The translations under genes were made by a program, and so were the position numbers. The notes below the pieces were generated by a model. It worked only from the letters and a program-made list of their open reading frames with translations, was not told where the DNA came from and made no database searches. DNA of 47,206 bases. Source: Candidatus Izemoplasmatales bacterium (GTDB lineage: Bacteria; Bacillota_I; Bacilli_A; Izemoplasmatales; Hujiaoplasmataceae). The stretch lies in the NCBI GenBank assembly GCA_028691315.1, contig JAQUZN010000006.1, positions 1 through 47,206 of the forward strand, read 5' to 3'. This document shows positions 6,742-15,061 of this stretch, piece after piece; position 1 is the stretch's first letter, and each line of letters begins with the position of its first letter.

Positions 6742-8049
6742 ATGAATAAAACAATCACCAAGATAGATTCGATACCCAATCTAGCAATTAAAAAGAGAGT
6801 TGCTGCCTATACAAGAGTATCCAGTGGCAAGGATGCGATGCTTCAATCCTTATCAGCACAGGTTAATTACTATAAGAAACTGATTAATGAAAACCATATG
6901 TGGGATTTCGTTGGCGTTTATTCAGATGAAGCATTAACAGGTACTAAGGATTCAAGAGCAGAGTTTCAAAAACTACTTAAAGATTGCAGAGCAGGCAAGA
7001 TCGATATGATTATCACAAAATCCATCTCCAGGTTTGCTAGAAACACTGTTACTTTACTTGAAACGGTAAGAGAACTCAAAGCGATCCATGTTGATGTGTT
7101 CTTTGAAGAACAGAACATTCACTCCATGAGTGGCGATGGTGAAATGATTCTATCGTTTCTTGCTACATTCGCACAAGAAGAATCGAGAAGTGCTTCAGAA
7201 AATATGAAATGGCGAATCCAAAAGGATTTCAATGAAGGGATCATTTGGGGTGGTAAATCTTGTCTTGGTTATAAACTTGAAAACAGAAAGTTAGAAATGA
7301 TACCTGAAGAAGCTGAAATCGTGCGATTGATCTTTAAACTATACATTGAAGGACATGGTGCTGATACGATAGGGAAGATACTCGATAGCAAAGGCGTAAA
7401 ACCAAAATACGCGTCCAAGTGGAGTCGTTCAACCATCATGCAAATCATTTCAAACTACAATTACACAGGGGATTTGATCCTTCAAAAGACATTTAGAGAT
7501 AACCACTTAACCAAAAGAAAAGTTATGAATAAAGGTGAGCTCGATCAATATATCGTTGAGAACAACCATGAAGCCATCATCAGTCATGAAGTGTTTGAAG
7601 AATTACAGAGGATTAGAAAAGAGAAAAGAAAGCGATCAGTATCACCATCTATTCAGAAGCATTATTCATTCAAAGGGATGGTGAGATGTGGGGTTTGTGG
7701 AAGAGCTTATGTTCGAAAAACAACACCATCAAAACACATTTGGAAATGTTCGTTTTCGGTCACAAAAGGAATAGAAGCATGTGTATCAAAACAAGTCCCA
7801 GACTGTCAAATCATCCAAGCATCCAATCACATTCTAAACAGAACAGAGTTTGATGAAAACTACTTTAAATCAAAAGTTGAATCCATTGAAGTGATGTCAG
7901 AGCGAAGACTTACCTTTCATTTGAAGGATGGAACAAGTAAAGACAATAGATGGAATACATCCAGAAGTGAATCATGGACAGAGGACATGAGAGAACAGGC
8001 TCGAATCAGAAGAATCAATCAAATGAAAGGACGCGTCCTACATGGCTAA
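6742..8049 (+). CDS. Large serine recombinase 1
   Basis: The 435-residue protein has the resolvase catalytic domain with nucleophile Ser27 in YTRVSS, followed by SISRFARN and the QEESRSASENMKW helix region. A Recombinase domain lies at about 170-300 and a zinc ribbon (CGVC...C...C) at about 313-350. It has no long C-terminal coiled coil, making it shorter than phage integrases such as PhiC31. AGGAGG precedes the ATG. It overlaps the second recombinase by eight bases, so the pair are made together, as with CcrAB of SCCmec. It likely excises or integrates the element. The partner may be needed for activity. Confidence 0.93.
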   Translation: MNKTITKIDSIPNLAIKKRVAAYTRVSSGKDAMLQSLSAQVNYYKKLINENHMWDFVGVYSDEALTGTKDSRAEFQKLLKDCRAGKIDMIITKSISRFARNTVTLLETVRELKAIHVDVFFEEQNIHSMSGDGEMILSFLATFAQEESRSASENMKWRIQKDFNEGIIWGGKSCLGYKLENRKLEMIPEEAEIVRLIFKLYIEGHGADTIGKILDSKGVKPKYASKWSRSTIMQIISNYNYTGDLILQKTFRDNHLTKRKVMNKGELDQYIVENNHEAIISHEVFEELQRIRKEKRKRSVSPSIQKHYSFKGMVRCGVCGRAYVRKTTPSKHIWKCSFSVTKGIEACVSKQVPDCQIIQASNHILNRTEFDENYFKSKVESIEVMSERRLTFHLKDGTSKDNRWNTSRSESWTEDMREQARIRRINQMKGRVLHG

Positions 8050-9625
8050 GATTACCGTCATTCCATCCACAAAAAACCAACACACTCAAGTGCCATTAGG
8101 TTCCATTAGTTTAAGAAAAGTCGCTGCTTATGCGAGAGTATCCACCAATACCGATGAGCAATACACAAGCTATGAAGCTCAAGTGAACTACTATCGGAAG
8201 TTTATCCAAGAAAAAGGTGACTGGGAGTATACGAACGTGTACGCTGACGAGGGCATCAGTGGCACGAACACGAAAAGACGGACAGAATTTAACCGAATGA
8301 TTTCTGATGCCTTAGAAGGCAAGATTGACCTCATCATCACCAAGTCCATCTCACGTTTCGCACGTAACACACTGGACACGATTTCATTTGTTAGAAAGCT
8401 GAAAGACAAGGGTGTTGAGGTATTTTTTGAAAAAGAGAATTTATGGACATTAGATCCTAAAAGCGAACTTATCTTAACCATCATGGCTTCTATCGCACAA
8501 GAGGAATCAAGATCGATTAGCCAGAATGTGACATGGGGGAAGAGAGTAAGCTTTCAAGAAGGCAAGGTATCGTTTGCTTACAAATCGTTTCTTGGATATA
8601 AAAAGGACAATGATAAGCTTGTCATTGATGAAGATGAAGCTGTGATTGTTAAAATGATTTATCGTATGTTTCTAGTTGAAGGAAAGACACCATCAGGCAT
8701 TGCAAGTCATCTAACTTCACTCAATATTAAAACACCAATGGGAAAATCAACTAAATGGACGAAGAATACAGTGAACTCAATCTTAACAAATGAAAAGTAC
8801 AAAGGTGACGCTCTTTTACAAAAGAAATATACGAGCAATTATCTGAACCATACGTTAGTAAAAAATACAGGACAGATTCCTCAATATTATGTTGAAAATA
8901 ATCACCCAGCCATCATTGACCGAGACATGTGGGAACAAGTCCAGATTGAACTAGCAAGAAGAGATGAACTGGAAGCTAAGTATTCATCAAGCGATATATT
9001 CGCATCCAAGCTCATTTGTGAAGACTGTGGTGGTTTCTATGGCAAAAAGAAATGGCATTCCAACAGCAAGTACTCCAGGTTCGTTTATCAATGCAATCGT
9101 AAGTTTGACAAAGGGAAGGAGACATGCCGTACCCCTAATCTCATGGAAGAAGATATCAAACTCAAATTTATCGAGGCTTACAATTTAACAATGAAGGATA
9201 AAAAGAGAATCATCCAAGACTCGATAGAGATGATAGAGCTGTTGACTGATACCGATCAACTGGACAAAGACATTGACAATTTAAACGATGAGTTGCTTGT
9301 GATTTCAGAACTCTTAAGCAAATTGATTAAGGAAAACTCCAAATCCAGCATGACTCAAGATGATTACAACAAGAAGTATGAAGAATTGACGAATCGCTAT
9401 GAAAGAGCCAAAGAAAAACATGAAGATCTCACCAAAGTCAGAAGTAATAAGAAGGCACAAGCACTCAGTATGAAATCCTTTCTATCAAACTTGAAGCGTA
9501 TCGATGATAAACTTTCAGAGTGGAATGAAAATGTATGGATGTTATTAGTTGATAGTGCTGTGGTGCATAGAGATACAAGTATAATTTTTAGGCTTTATGA
9601 CAAAAAGGAAATTAGAAGTAATTAA
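8042..9625 (+). CDS. Large serine recombinase 2
   Basis: The 527-residue protein has nucleophile Ser34 in YARVST, SISRFARNT and QEESRSISQNV in the catalytic domain. A Recombinase domain lies at about 185-300, a zinc ribbon (CEDCGG...C...C) at about 327-365, and a charged, coiled-coil-rich tail (LTDTDQLDKDIDNLNDELL and onward) at about 400-490. The coiled coil is the part that in large serine integrases controls direction and synapsis. Its start codon lies within the last codons of recombinase 1. It ends the plus-strand element genes; beyond it the convergent arsenic operon begins. Both catalytic sites look intact, so the element may still be mobile. Confidence 0.93.
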   Translation: MAKITVIPSTKNQHTQVPLGSISLRKVAAYARVSTNTDEQYTSYEAQVNYYRKFIQEKGDWEYTNVYADEGISGTNTKRRTEFNRMISDALEGKIDLIITKSISRFARNTLDTISFVRKLKDKGVEVFFEKENLWTLDPKSELILTIMASIAQEESRSISQNVTWGKRVSFQEGKVSFAYKSFLGYKKDNDKLVIDEDEAVIVKMIYRMFLVEGKTPSGIASHLTSLNIKTPMGKSTKWTKNTVNSILTNEKYKGDALLQKKYTSNYLNHTLVKNTGQIPQYYVENNHPAIIDRDMWEQVQIELARRDELEAKYSSSDIFASKLICEDCGGFYGKKKWHSNSKYSRFVYQCNRKFDKGKETCRTPNLMEEDIKLKFIEAYNLTMKDKKRIIQDSIEMIELLTDTDQLDKDIDNLNDELLVISELLSKLIKENSKSSMTQDDYNKKYEELTNRYERAKEKHEDLTKVRSNKKAQALSMKSFLSNLKRIDDKLSEWNENVWMLLVDSAVVHRDTSIIFRLYDKKEIRSN

Positions 9626-9708
9626 GAAAAAAATTTTTTTGGATGACAGTGAAATTTTGAAACAACGCCTTTAACATTCAATTGCAGATTTCATATGATT
9701 GAATGATT

Positions 9709-9738
9709 AAAAAAACACTTCCATAAAAGACTATGGAA
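9709..9738 (-). terminator. Terminator of the arsenic operon
   Basis: Read on the minus strand, TTCCATA pairs with TATGGAA over a six-base loop and, three bases on, seven T follow (plus-strand A-run 9709-9715). It lies 36 bases after the stop of the DUF2703 gene, and would end the 11-gene transcript before the convergent recombinase gene. Confidence 0.75.
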
Positions 9739-9773
9739 ATGCTTACTAATTTGATCTCTTTGTCTACCAATGA

Positions 9774-10373
9774 CTATCTAGCATTTTTAAAGAAATTCGA
9801 GATATTTAAAGGCAATACATAGGGTTCATCTTGTCTTGAATCTGAAGGTAGATATATTTCTCTAAGAATTGCTCTCATAATCATTGTTTCGGGTGGCTCA
9901 CTATATCTGACTCCCTCAAAAATCCAATCCCTACAATCAATTTCCTCTCCGCATAAATCTCCACAATCCTGACAATTAGATTCGATCACATTCGAGATAA
10001 TGTCTTTGCCATTTAACCTAATTGTTGGGGAACTTAAAAATTTATACTCAATAGCTTTATCAATCGAATCGATATGAATTTTATTGAGTTTAACTTCATA
10101 TTGTGCGGATTCTAACATTTTGGATACACTTACTATTGATTTTTCGAGTGTAGATTCTGTGTGTTGGCACCTTTTACAACCGGACAAATCAAGATACAAA
10201 AAATCAATATTTAAGTGGTTAATACTAGATTCGCATTGACAGTCATCAGAACAATTACAACCCGTTGATTCCTTTTGAATATCTTCTGTTGATTCATTCA
10301 CTTTTTGATTACATCCACATCCTTGTTCACAACAAGGCGATTCATTGAATGACAAGATCAGTTCTTTTTTCAT
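9774..10373 (-). CDS. Cys-rich DUF2703-type protein of the arsenic operon
   Basis: This 199-residue protein has 14 cysteines. Eight lie in an N-terminal tail as pairs (C14 C15, C19-x-C21, C39-x-C41, C45-x-C47) that resembles a metal- or arsenite-binding tail. The rest resembles a thioredoxin-like DUF2703 domain with CKRC (66-69), a cis-Pro-type segment SSPTIRLNG (114-122) and C134, C137, C141, C147. DUF2703 proteins are found beside arsenic genes but have no settled biochemical role. It overlaps the preceding reductase gene by four bases. An arsenic chaperone or thiol-transfer role is inferred. It is the last gene of the operon. Confidence 0.75.
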   Translation of the reverse strand: MKKELILSFNESPCCEQGCGCNQKVNESTEDIQKESTGCNCSDDCQCESSINHLNIDFLYLDLSGCKRCQHTESTLEKSIVSVSKMLESAQYEVKLNKIHIDSIDKAIEYKFLSSPTIRLNGKDIISNVIESNCQDCGDLCGEEIDCRDWIFEGVRYSEPPETMIMRAILREIYLPSDSRQDEPYVLPLNISNFFKNAR

Positions 10374-12031
10374 TTTATACCTTCTTTTTTAGTGACTTCT
10401 AAATATGTCGTAAATGTTCTGTATCCACCGGATATACTATATACATCTTTAAATCCTGCATTTAATAAAATATTCTGAGTAGCATTACCAGTAACACCTT
10501 TATTACAGTAGGTGATTGTTGTAACATTTTTGTCTAAATGATGAAGTTCTTCTCTAAGTTTTTCATGAGGGATGTTGATGGCGGATGGCACATGTCCTTC
10601 TGCATACTGCTTAGGTATTCTTGTATCTATAATTGTATATGATCGATTACTTTCAATGATTTCCAAAACTTGTTCTGCAGATAGTATTTTTCTACCTCTG
10701 AATAGAGCGTTATGGATAATCATACCAGAATACATGACAGGATCTTTTGTTGTTGCAAACGGTGGTGCATATGCCAAATCTAAATCCATGAGATTTTCTG
10801 CAGTTGCTCCAAAAGTGATCGCCGTTGCAAAGATATCAATTCTTTTATCCACACCATCTTTACCAATGATTTGAGCACCTAGAATTTTGCCAGAAGACTT
10901 TTCAGCGACTGTTTTAATTATGATTTCTTTCCCACCTAAGTATTCAGGTTTATGTGGTTTAATGTTAAAACTTGTGATAATATCAAACCCCTCATTTAAT
11001 GCCTCTTTTTCTGTTAATCCAGTTTGAGCAACAGCCAAATCAAAGATTTTATAGATGGATGTACCGATAATGCCTTTAAATGTAGCAAATCCACCAGATG
11101 CATTATCTCCTGCAATGCGACCTGTTTTATTCGCTGTTGAACCTAAAGGCCTATAAACGGGCTTTTTGGTGACTTGATGGTAAACTTGGATACAATCACC
11201 ACAAGCATAAATATCCTTAATGTTGGTTTCCATACGTTCGTTTACACTGATGGCACCGGTTATGCCCAAATGGATACCAGTCTGTTTAGCCAGAGCAATA
11301 TTAGGTTTAACACCAGTAGAAATGATTACCATATCTGTTGGAATTTCAGTTGCGTCATCCAAAATCACAAAAGAATTTTCAATCGAAGTAATACCTTTAT
11401 TGATGTGAACCTTTACACCGTGTTTACTTAACTCTTTTTGGACATAAATAGCCATATCAGCATCTAAACTTGGAGAAACTTGTGGAAGTTTTTCAATCAT
11501 GGTAACATCAAGTCCAAGATGATGTAAGTTTTCAGCTAGTTCAAGACCGATAAATCCTGTACCGATGATAACAACGCTTTTCGGATGATTTTGATTAACA
11601 AAGTTCTTAATCTTATACATGTTTCTAATATTTCTTAGCGAAAAAACGTGATTTAAGTCATGTCCTTTTATCGGTGGGATAAAAGAAGATGCTCCAGTTG
11701 CAAATATCAACAGGTTATAGGTATCAACAAATATTAGACCAGTTTCTAAATTCTTGACAGTTAACGCTTTTTTAACTGTATCGATTGCTAATACTTCATG
11801 CGCAGTTTTAATGTCTATGTTATATTTCTTGTTGAAATATTCAGGATCTCTGGGTGTTAAAAGTCCACCATCTTTGACATCATCGCCTATAAAATAAGGC
11901 ATACCACAACCTGAGTATGATATATCAACATCTTTTTCATAAACAACGATTTCCAAATCTTCACTATTTCTTCTGGCTTTAGCTGCAGCAGAAGTTCCGC
12001 CTGCTACAGCACCTATGACGACTAGTTTCAA
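10370..12031 (-). CDS. CoA-disulfide reductase with C-terminal rhodanese domain
   Basis: The start chosen is TTG at 12031, with AGGTG seven bases upstream, giving MKLVVIGAVAGG as expected for the family (GTG 12040 is the alternative). The 553-residue flavoprotein has an FAD-binding GAVAGG (7-12), single catalytic Cys42 in YSGCGMPYF (CoA-disulfide reductase type, not CxxxxC), NAD-binding GTGFIGLE and ACGDC near the second FAD motif. The rhodanese domain occupies about 455-553 with active Cys509 in YCNKGVTG. CoADR-rhodanese fusions reduce CoA disulfide or CoA persulfide and handle sulfane sulfur. In an arsenic operon it may supply thiols or process thioarsenic species, which is an inference. 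Confidence 0.88.
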   Translation of the reverse strand: MKLVVIGAVAGGTSAAAKARRNSEDLEIVVYEKDVDISYSGCGMPYFIGDDVKDGGLLTPRDPEYFNKKYNIDIKTAHEVLAIDTVKKALTVKNLETGLIFVDTYNLLIFATGASSFIPPIKGHDLNHVFSLRNIRNMYKIKNFVNQNHPKSVVIIGTGFIGLELAENLHHLGLDVTMIEKLPQVSPSLDADMAIYVQKELSKHGVKVHINKGITSIENSFVILDDATEIPTDMVIISTGVKPNIALAKQTGIHLGITGAISVNERMETNIKDIYACGDCIQVYHQVTKKPVYRPLGSTANKTGRIAGDNASGGFATFKGIIGTSIYKIFDLAVAQTGLTEKEALNEGFDIITSFNIKPHKPEYLGGKEIIIKTVAEKSSGKILGAQIIGKDGVDKRIDIFATAITFGATAENLMDLDLAYAPPFATTKDPVMYSGMIIHNALFRGRKILSAEQVLEIIESNRSYTIIDTRIPKQYAEGHVPSAINIPHEKLREELHHLDKNVTTITYCNKGVTGNATQNILLNAGFKDVYSISGGYRTFTTYLEVTKKEGIK

Positions 12032-12057
12032 TAGAATCACCTCGTATCTTATTTATA

Positions 12058-12582
12058 TCATATATTCATCTGATAGATCTTTTTTTGTTCTTCAGGGGTA
12101 ATAACTTTATTCAATACCAATGCAATAACAAAGATGCCAACAATGCTTAATCCTAATCTAATGAGTGCGAATTTTACACCAAGTGATGTCATTTCAAATA
12201 AGAACATGGGAATCTTTGTCGTAGACCATGCACCAATAAAGAGCATGATATTTGAGAATTTAACACCCTTTTTCATGAATACACTCGCAATTGGAAATGC
12301 TGCATAAAGTGGACCTGCAGCAGCAGAACCTAAAACAATCGATAATAGTACTCCTTTAACACCTGATTTTTCGCCCATATATTTCATGATGGTTTCTCTT
12401 GGAATAAAGACATCAAGAAATCCTAATAAAATAAAGATAGGTGGAATAATCAATGCCATTTCTTTTAAACTGTAAAGAATGGTTTGAGTGGCTTTGCTTC
12501 CGTTTTCGGGCAAGGCAATATAAATGATGACTCCGATGAATATGACGATGAAAAGGGGTATATAACGTTTAAAAGTTTTCAT
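12058..12582 (-). CDS. Permease half-subunit 2 (split COG0701-like)
   Basis: This is a 174-residue membrane protein with about five transmembrane segments, including GVLLSIVLGSAAAGPLYAAF (about 80-99), which matches the glycine-rich repeat of ArsP/DUF318-type permeases. It corresponds to one half of such a permease. It overlaps the first half-gene by four bases (ATGA), so the two halves are translationally coupled and probably assemble as a heterodimer. The substrate is unknown. Its position in the operon suggests an arsenical or metal species. Confidence 0.7.
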   Translation of the reverse strand: MKTFKRYIPLFIVIFIGVIIYIALPENGSKATQTILYSLKEMALIIPPIFILLGFLDVFIPRETIMKYMGEKSGVKGVLLSIVLGSAAAGPLYAAFPIASVFMKKGVKFSNIMLFIGAWSTTKIPMFLFEMTSLGVKFALIRLGLSIVGIFVIALVLNKVITPEEQKKIYQMNI

Positions 12583-13067
12583 AGTTCACCGAACACCTTT
12601 CCCATGACAAATGCTACAACGAATGCAAATAGAAATGCTAAAACATTCCTAATGATGGTTGCTTTTATGCCAAAAAACTTTTTCTCAACGGGAAATGTCA
12701 CGACACCAACCATCATGAGCGAGGATATGAAGGCTGAAATTTGCATATAACCGGCACCATTTTGGAGCAGAATTGCTGACATTGGAAATGCGATAAATCC
12801 TGGAATGAGTGTAATTGCACCAATCGAAGATGCAATTAAAACACCAAGCCATCCGGAAGAAGTACCAATATATTGACTAATCGTATCGGTATCTAAAAAA
12901 GATAAGACAAGCCCCACAACGATAATAATAGTTAGAAATTGGGGCAAAATGTTTTCAAATGCTTTCCATGCTTTTTTAAATGCTTTTTTAGTTTTTTCTT
13001 TGTCTTTAATAAAACCGAAGAATACAACAAGTCCTGTGAGTCCATATAATATAAATGTTTGAATCAT
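12579..13067 (-). CDS. Permease half-subunit 1 (split COG0701-like)
   Basis: This 162-residue membrane protein has about four or five transmembrane segments and a helix pair SSIGAITLIPGFIAFPMSAILL (repeat-like, compare GSAAAGPLYAAFPIAS in the other half). The related motifs in the two halves suggest an inverted-repeat permease encoded by two genes instead of one. No cysteine pair like the FCSCS of ArsP is present, so the transport mechanism should differ from that of the full-length ArsP encoded upstream. Substrate inferred only from context. Confidence 0.7.
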   Translation of the reverse strand: MIQTFILYGLTGLVVFFGFIKDKEKTKKAFKKAWKAFENILPQFLTIIIVVGLVLSFLDTDTISQYIGTSSGWLGVLIASSIGAITLIPGFIAFPMSAILLQNGAGYMQISAFISSLMMVGVVTFPVEKKFFGIKATIIRNVLAFLFAFVVAFVMGKVFGEL

Positions 13068-13129
13068 AAGGCGCCTTCTTTTCTTTTGTTATGAATAAAG
13101 AGACAATATATCATTGCCTCTTTGATGTG

Positions 13130-13495
13130 TTAATGTTGGTTAGCTTGAATATTTGAGATCGTTTTACCAAGTGCTTCAATAACTTCAAATAAACCTGTTT
13201 CATCACTGAAATCTTTATTCTTTTGAATGTTAAAATCTGAGGTGAGTGTCATTTCATCAAAATCAGTGACACCAATCGATTGTAAAGCTTTGGATGCACA
13301 TTTGATAGGACATCCATTTAAAGCAATATGAGCATCATTGCTCAGTGCCTGTTTAATGATGCCTTCGATACCTAATGGCAAACCCAAAGGACAAACCATA
13401 CCAACATCATCTTTGCCAACAAAATGCATGGCTGCTTTGGTGGTCATCACTCCTGTGTTACTCGTGCCTTGACAAGGTAATATACCGATTTTCAT
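13130..13495 (-). CDS. DGC-type putative zinc-binding protein
   Basis: The start at 13495 is set by AGGAGG eight bases upstream; longer in-frame starts lack a site. The 121-residue protein has four conserved-looking cysteines, C8 (ILPCQG), C35 (MVCPLG), C62 and C66 (NGCPIKC), as in the DGC family of putative zinc-binding proteins. The family has no proven activity but occurs next to thioredoxin-like and metal-permease genes. The four thiols could also bind arsenite. It lies between a thioredoxin-like gene and the split permease. Confidence 0.75.
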   Translation of the reverse strand: MKIGILPCQGTSNTGVMTTKAAMHFVGKDDVGMVCPLGLPLGIEGIIKQALSNDAHIALNGCPIKCASKALQSIGVTDFDEMTLTSDFNIQKNKDFSDETGLFEVIEALGKTISNIQANQH

Positions 13496-13508
13496 AGCGT
13501 ATGCCTCC

Positions 13509-13754
13509 TTATTTGACTTCATTGATGAAGTTTTTAATTTGATCAACAGAAGGTACTCTGCCAACTGTTTTGATCACACCATTAACAACAAGTGCGGGTG
13601 TGCTTAGAATGTTATACTTCATGATTTCTTCAATTTTTTCTACTTTTTCGACATGAATATCGTCACGATTTAACTCTGCTAAGGCACGTTTGACTTGAGA
13701 TTCTGTCACTTTGCATTTTGGACATCCTGGTCCAAGAATTTTAATTTCAATCAT
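13509..13754 (-). CDS. Thioredoxin-like small redox protein 2
   Basis: Starting at 13754 the protein has 81 residues (ATG 13763 is the alternative). It is a minimal thioredoxin fold of the redox-active disulfide protein 2 type, with GCPKC (C11, C14) near the N-terminus and the cis-Pro motif STPALVVNG. These small proteins often accompany ArsP- or ACR3-type permeases in arsenic operons and probably pass electrons to a Cys-containing permease or reductase. It directly follows acr3. Confidence 0.85.
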   Translation of the reverse strand: MIEIKILGPGCPKCKVTESQVKRALAELNRDDIHVEKVEKIEEIMKYNILSTPALVVNGVIKTVGRVPSVDQIKNFINEVK

Positions 13755-13769
13755 TGATATCACTCACTT

Positions 13770-14807
13770 TCAAAAGGATGCTAATGGAAACCAATTTTTT
13801 GTTTTATTAGCTATTTTAACTAAGATTAACATCACAGGCACTTCAGTTAAAACACCTACAATGGTAGCAAGTGCAACACCCGGGTTTAATGGGAATAATG
13901 CAATGGCAACAGCTACTGCAAGTTCAAAGAAATTGCTCGCGCCAATCATACCTGCTGGTGCAGCTACATCATATGGCAACTTCATCGCTTTAGATGCTCC
14001 ATATGCAATAAAGAATATCAAGAATGTTTGAATGATAAGTGGTACTGCAATTAACACGATATGTAATGGATTGCTTAAGATAAGATCACTTTGAAGTGAA
14101 AAAATTAAGATGAGTGTTATTAATAATCCACTGATTGTTACTTTACTAAATTTGGGAATAAATCTTGAATTATAGAATTCGAGCCCTTTATTTTTTACCA
14201 AATAATAACGTGTAAGTGAAGCAGCGACAAGTGGAATTACGACAAATAAGAAAACGGAGAGAAATAATGTAGCCCAAGGGACAACGACTCCTGTGACACC
14301 AAGAAGAAGTCCAACGATAGGTGCAAATAAGATTAGAATAATCAAATCATTGGTAGCAACCTGTACTAAAGTATATGCGGGATTACCTTTTGTTAAACTG
14401 CTCCAAACAAAGACCATCGCAGTACATGGCGCTACCCCAAGTAAAACCGCTCCAGCCAAATAATCATTTGCTAAATCGAGTGGAATCAAAGTCTTAAATA
14501 GCACCATGAAAAAGAAGTACGCTATACCAAACATGGTAAATGGTTTAATCAGCCAATTGACTACCCAGGTAACAAATAATCCTTTTGGATTTTTACCGAC
14601 ATTTTTTATAGATGTAAAATCAATTTTAAGCATCATCGGATAAATCATTAACCAAATCAAGATACCAATAGGAATATTGACAGATGCTACTTCAAATTGA
14701 TTTAAAAATTCAGGTACGCCTGGTAAAAAGAACCCTAAAGCAACACCGATTGCCATACAAACTAGTACAAATACTGTTAAGTATTTCTCAAAAAAACCTA
14801 TTTTCAT
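13770..14807 (-). CDS. acr3: ACR3-family arsenite efflux permease
   Basis: The 345-residue, roughly ten-helix membrane protein carries the ACR3 signature GVAPCTAMVFVWS with the essential Cys128, followed by TKGNPAYTLVQVATNDL, and the late helix GASNFFELAVAVAIALF. ACR3 transporters expel arsenite, As(OH)3, using the proton gradient. The length and motifs are normal for the bacterial family. It overlaps the upstream thioredoxin-like gene by four bases. It is the only clear arsenite exporter here and gives the operon its main function. Confidence 0.95.
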   Translation of the reverse strand: MKIGFFEKYLTVFVLVCMAIGVALGFFLPGVPEFLNQFEVASVNIPIGILIWLMIYPMMLKIDFTSIKNVGKNPKGLFVTWVVNWLIKPFTMFGIAYFFFMVLFKTLIPLDLANDYLAGAVLLGVAPCTAMVFVWSSLTKGNPAYTLVQVATNDLIILILFAPIVGLLLGVTGVVVPWATLFLSVFLFVVIPLVAASLTRYYLVKNKGLEFYNSRFIPKFSKVTISGLLITLILIFSLQSDLILSNPLHIVLIAVPLIIQTFLIFFIAYGASKAMKLPYDVAAPAGMIGASNFFELAVAVAIALFPLNPGVALATIVGVLTEVPVMLILVKIANKTKNWFPLASF

Positions 14808-15061
14808 GAATGACTTCCCCCTTCTTTAGCTACCTCAATCATTTTTTTGACTTCATCGCTGTTTGGGACTCTGCCGTATGAAACAATCTTACCATCAATC
14901 ATTAAGCCAGGTGTTCTCATCAACCCCGTTTTGACAATTTCCATGTAATCAGTTACATAATGAATGTTTGCATCAAACTGTAACTCTTTACATGCGATTT
15001 GAACATTTTCTAATAATTTCTTGCAGTTTGAACAACCCGATCCTAAAACTTTAATTTCCAT
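14804..15061 (-). CDS. Thioredoxin-like small redox protein 1
   Basis: The start is ATG 15061 (GGAG about eight bases upstream), giving 85 residues; a longer in-frame start would lie inside the CDF gene. It has GCSNC (C10, C13) and the cis-Pro segment RTPGLMIDG, a thioredoxin fold of the redox-active disulfide protein 2 type. It overlaps the CDF gene by 11 bases and acr3 by four. It is a paralogue of the protein encoded at 13509-13754, with one copy on each side of acr3. Confidence 0.87.
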   Translation of the reverse strand: MEIKVLGSGCSNCKKLLENVQIACKELQFDANIHYVTDYMEIVKTGLMRTPGLMIDGKIVSYGRVPNSDEVKKMIEVAKEGGSHS

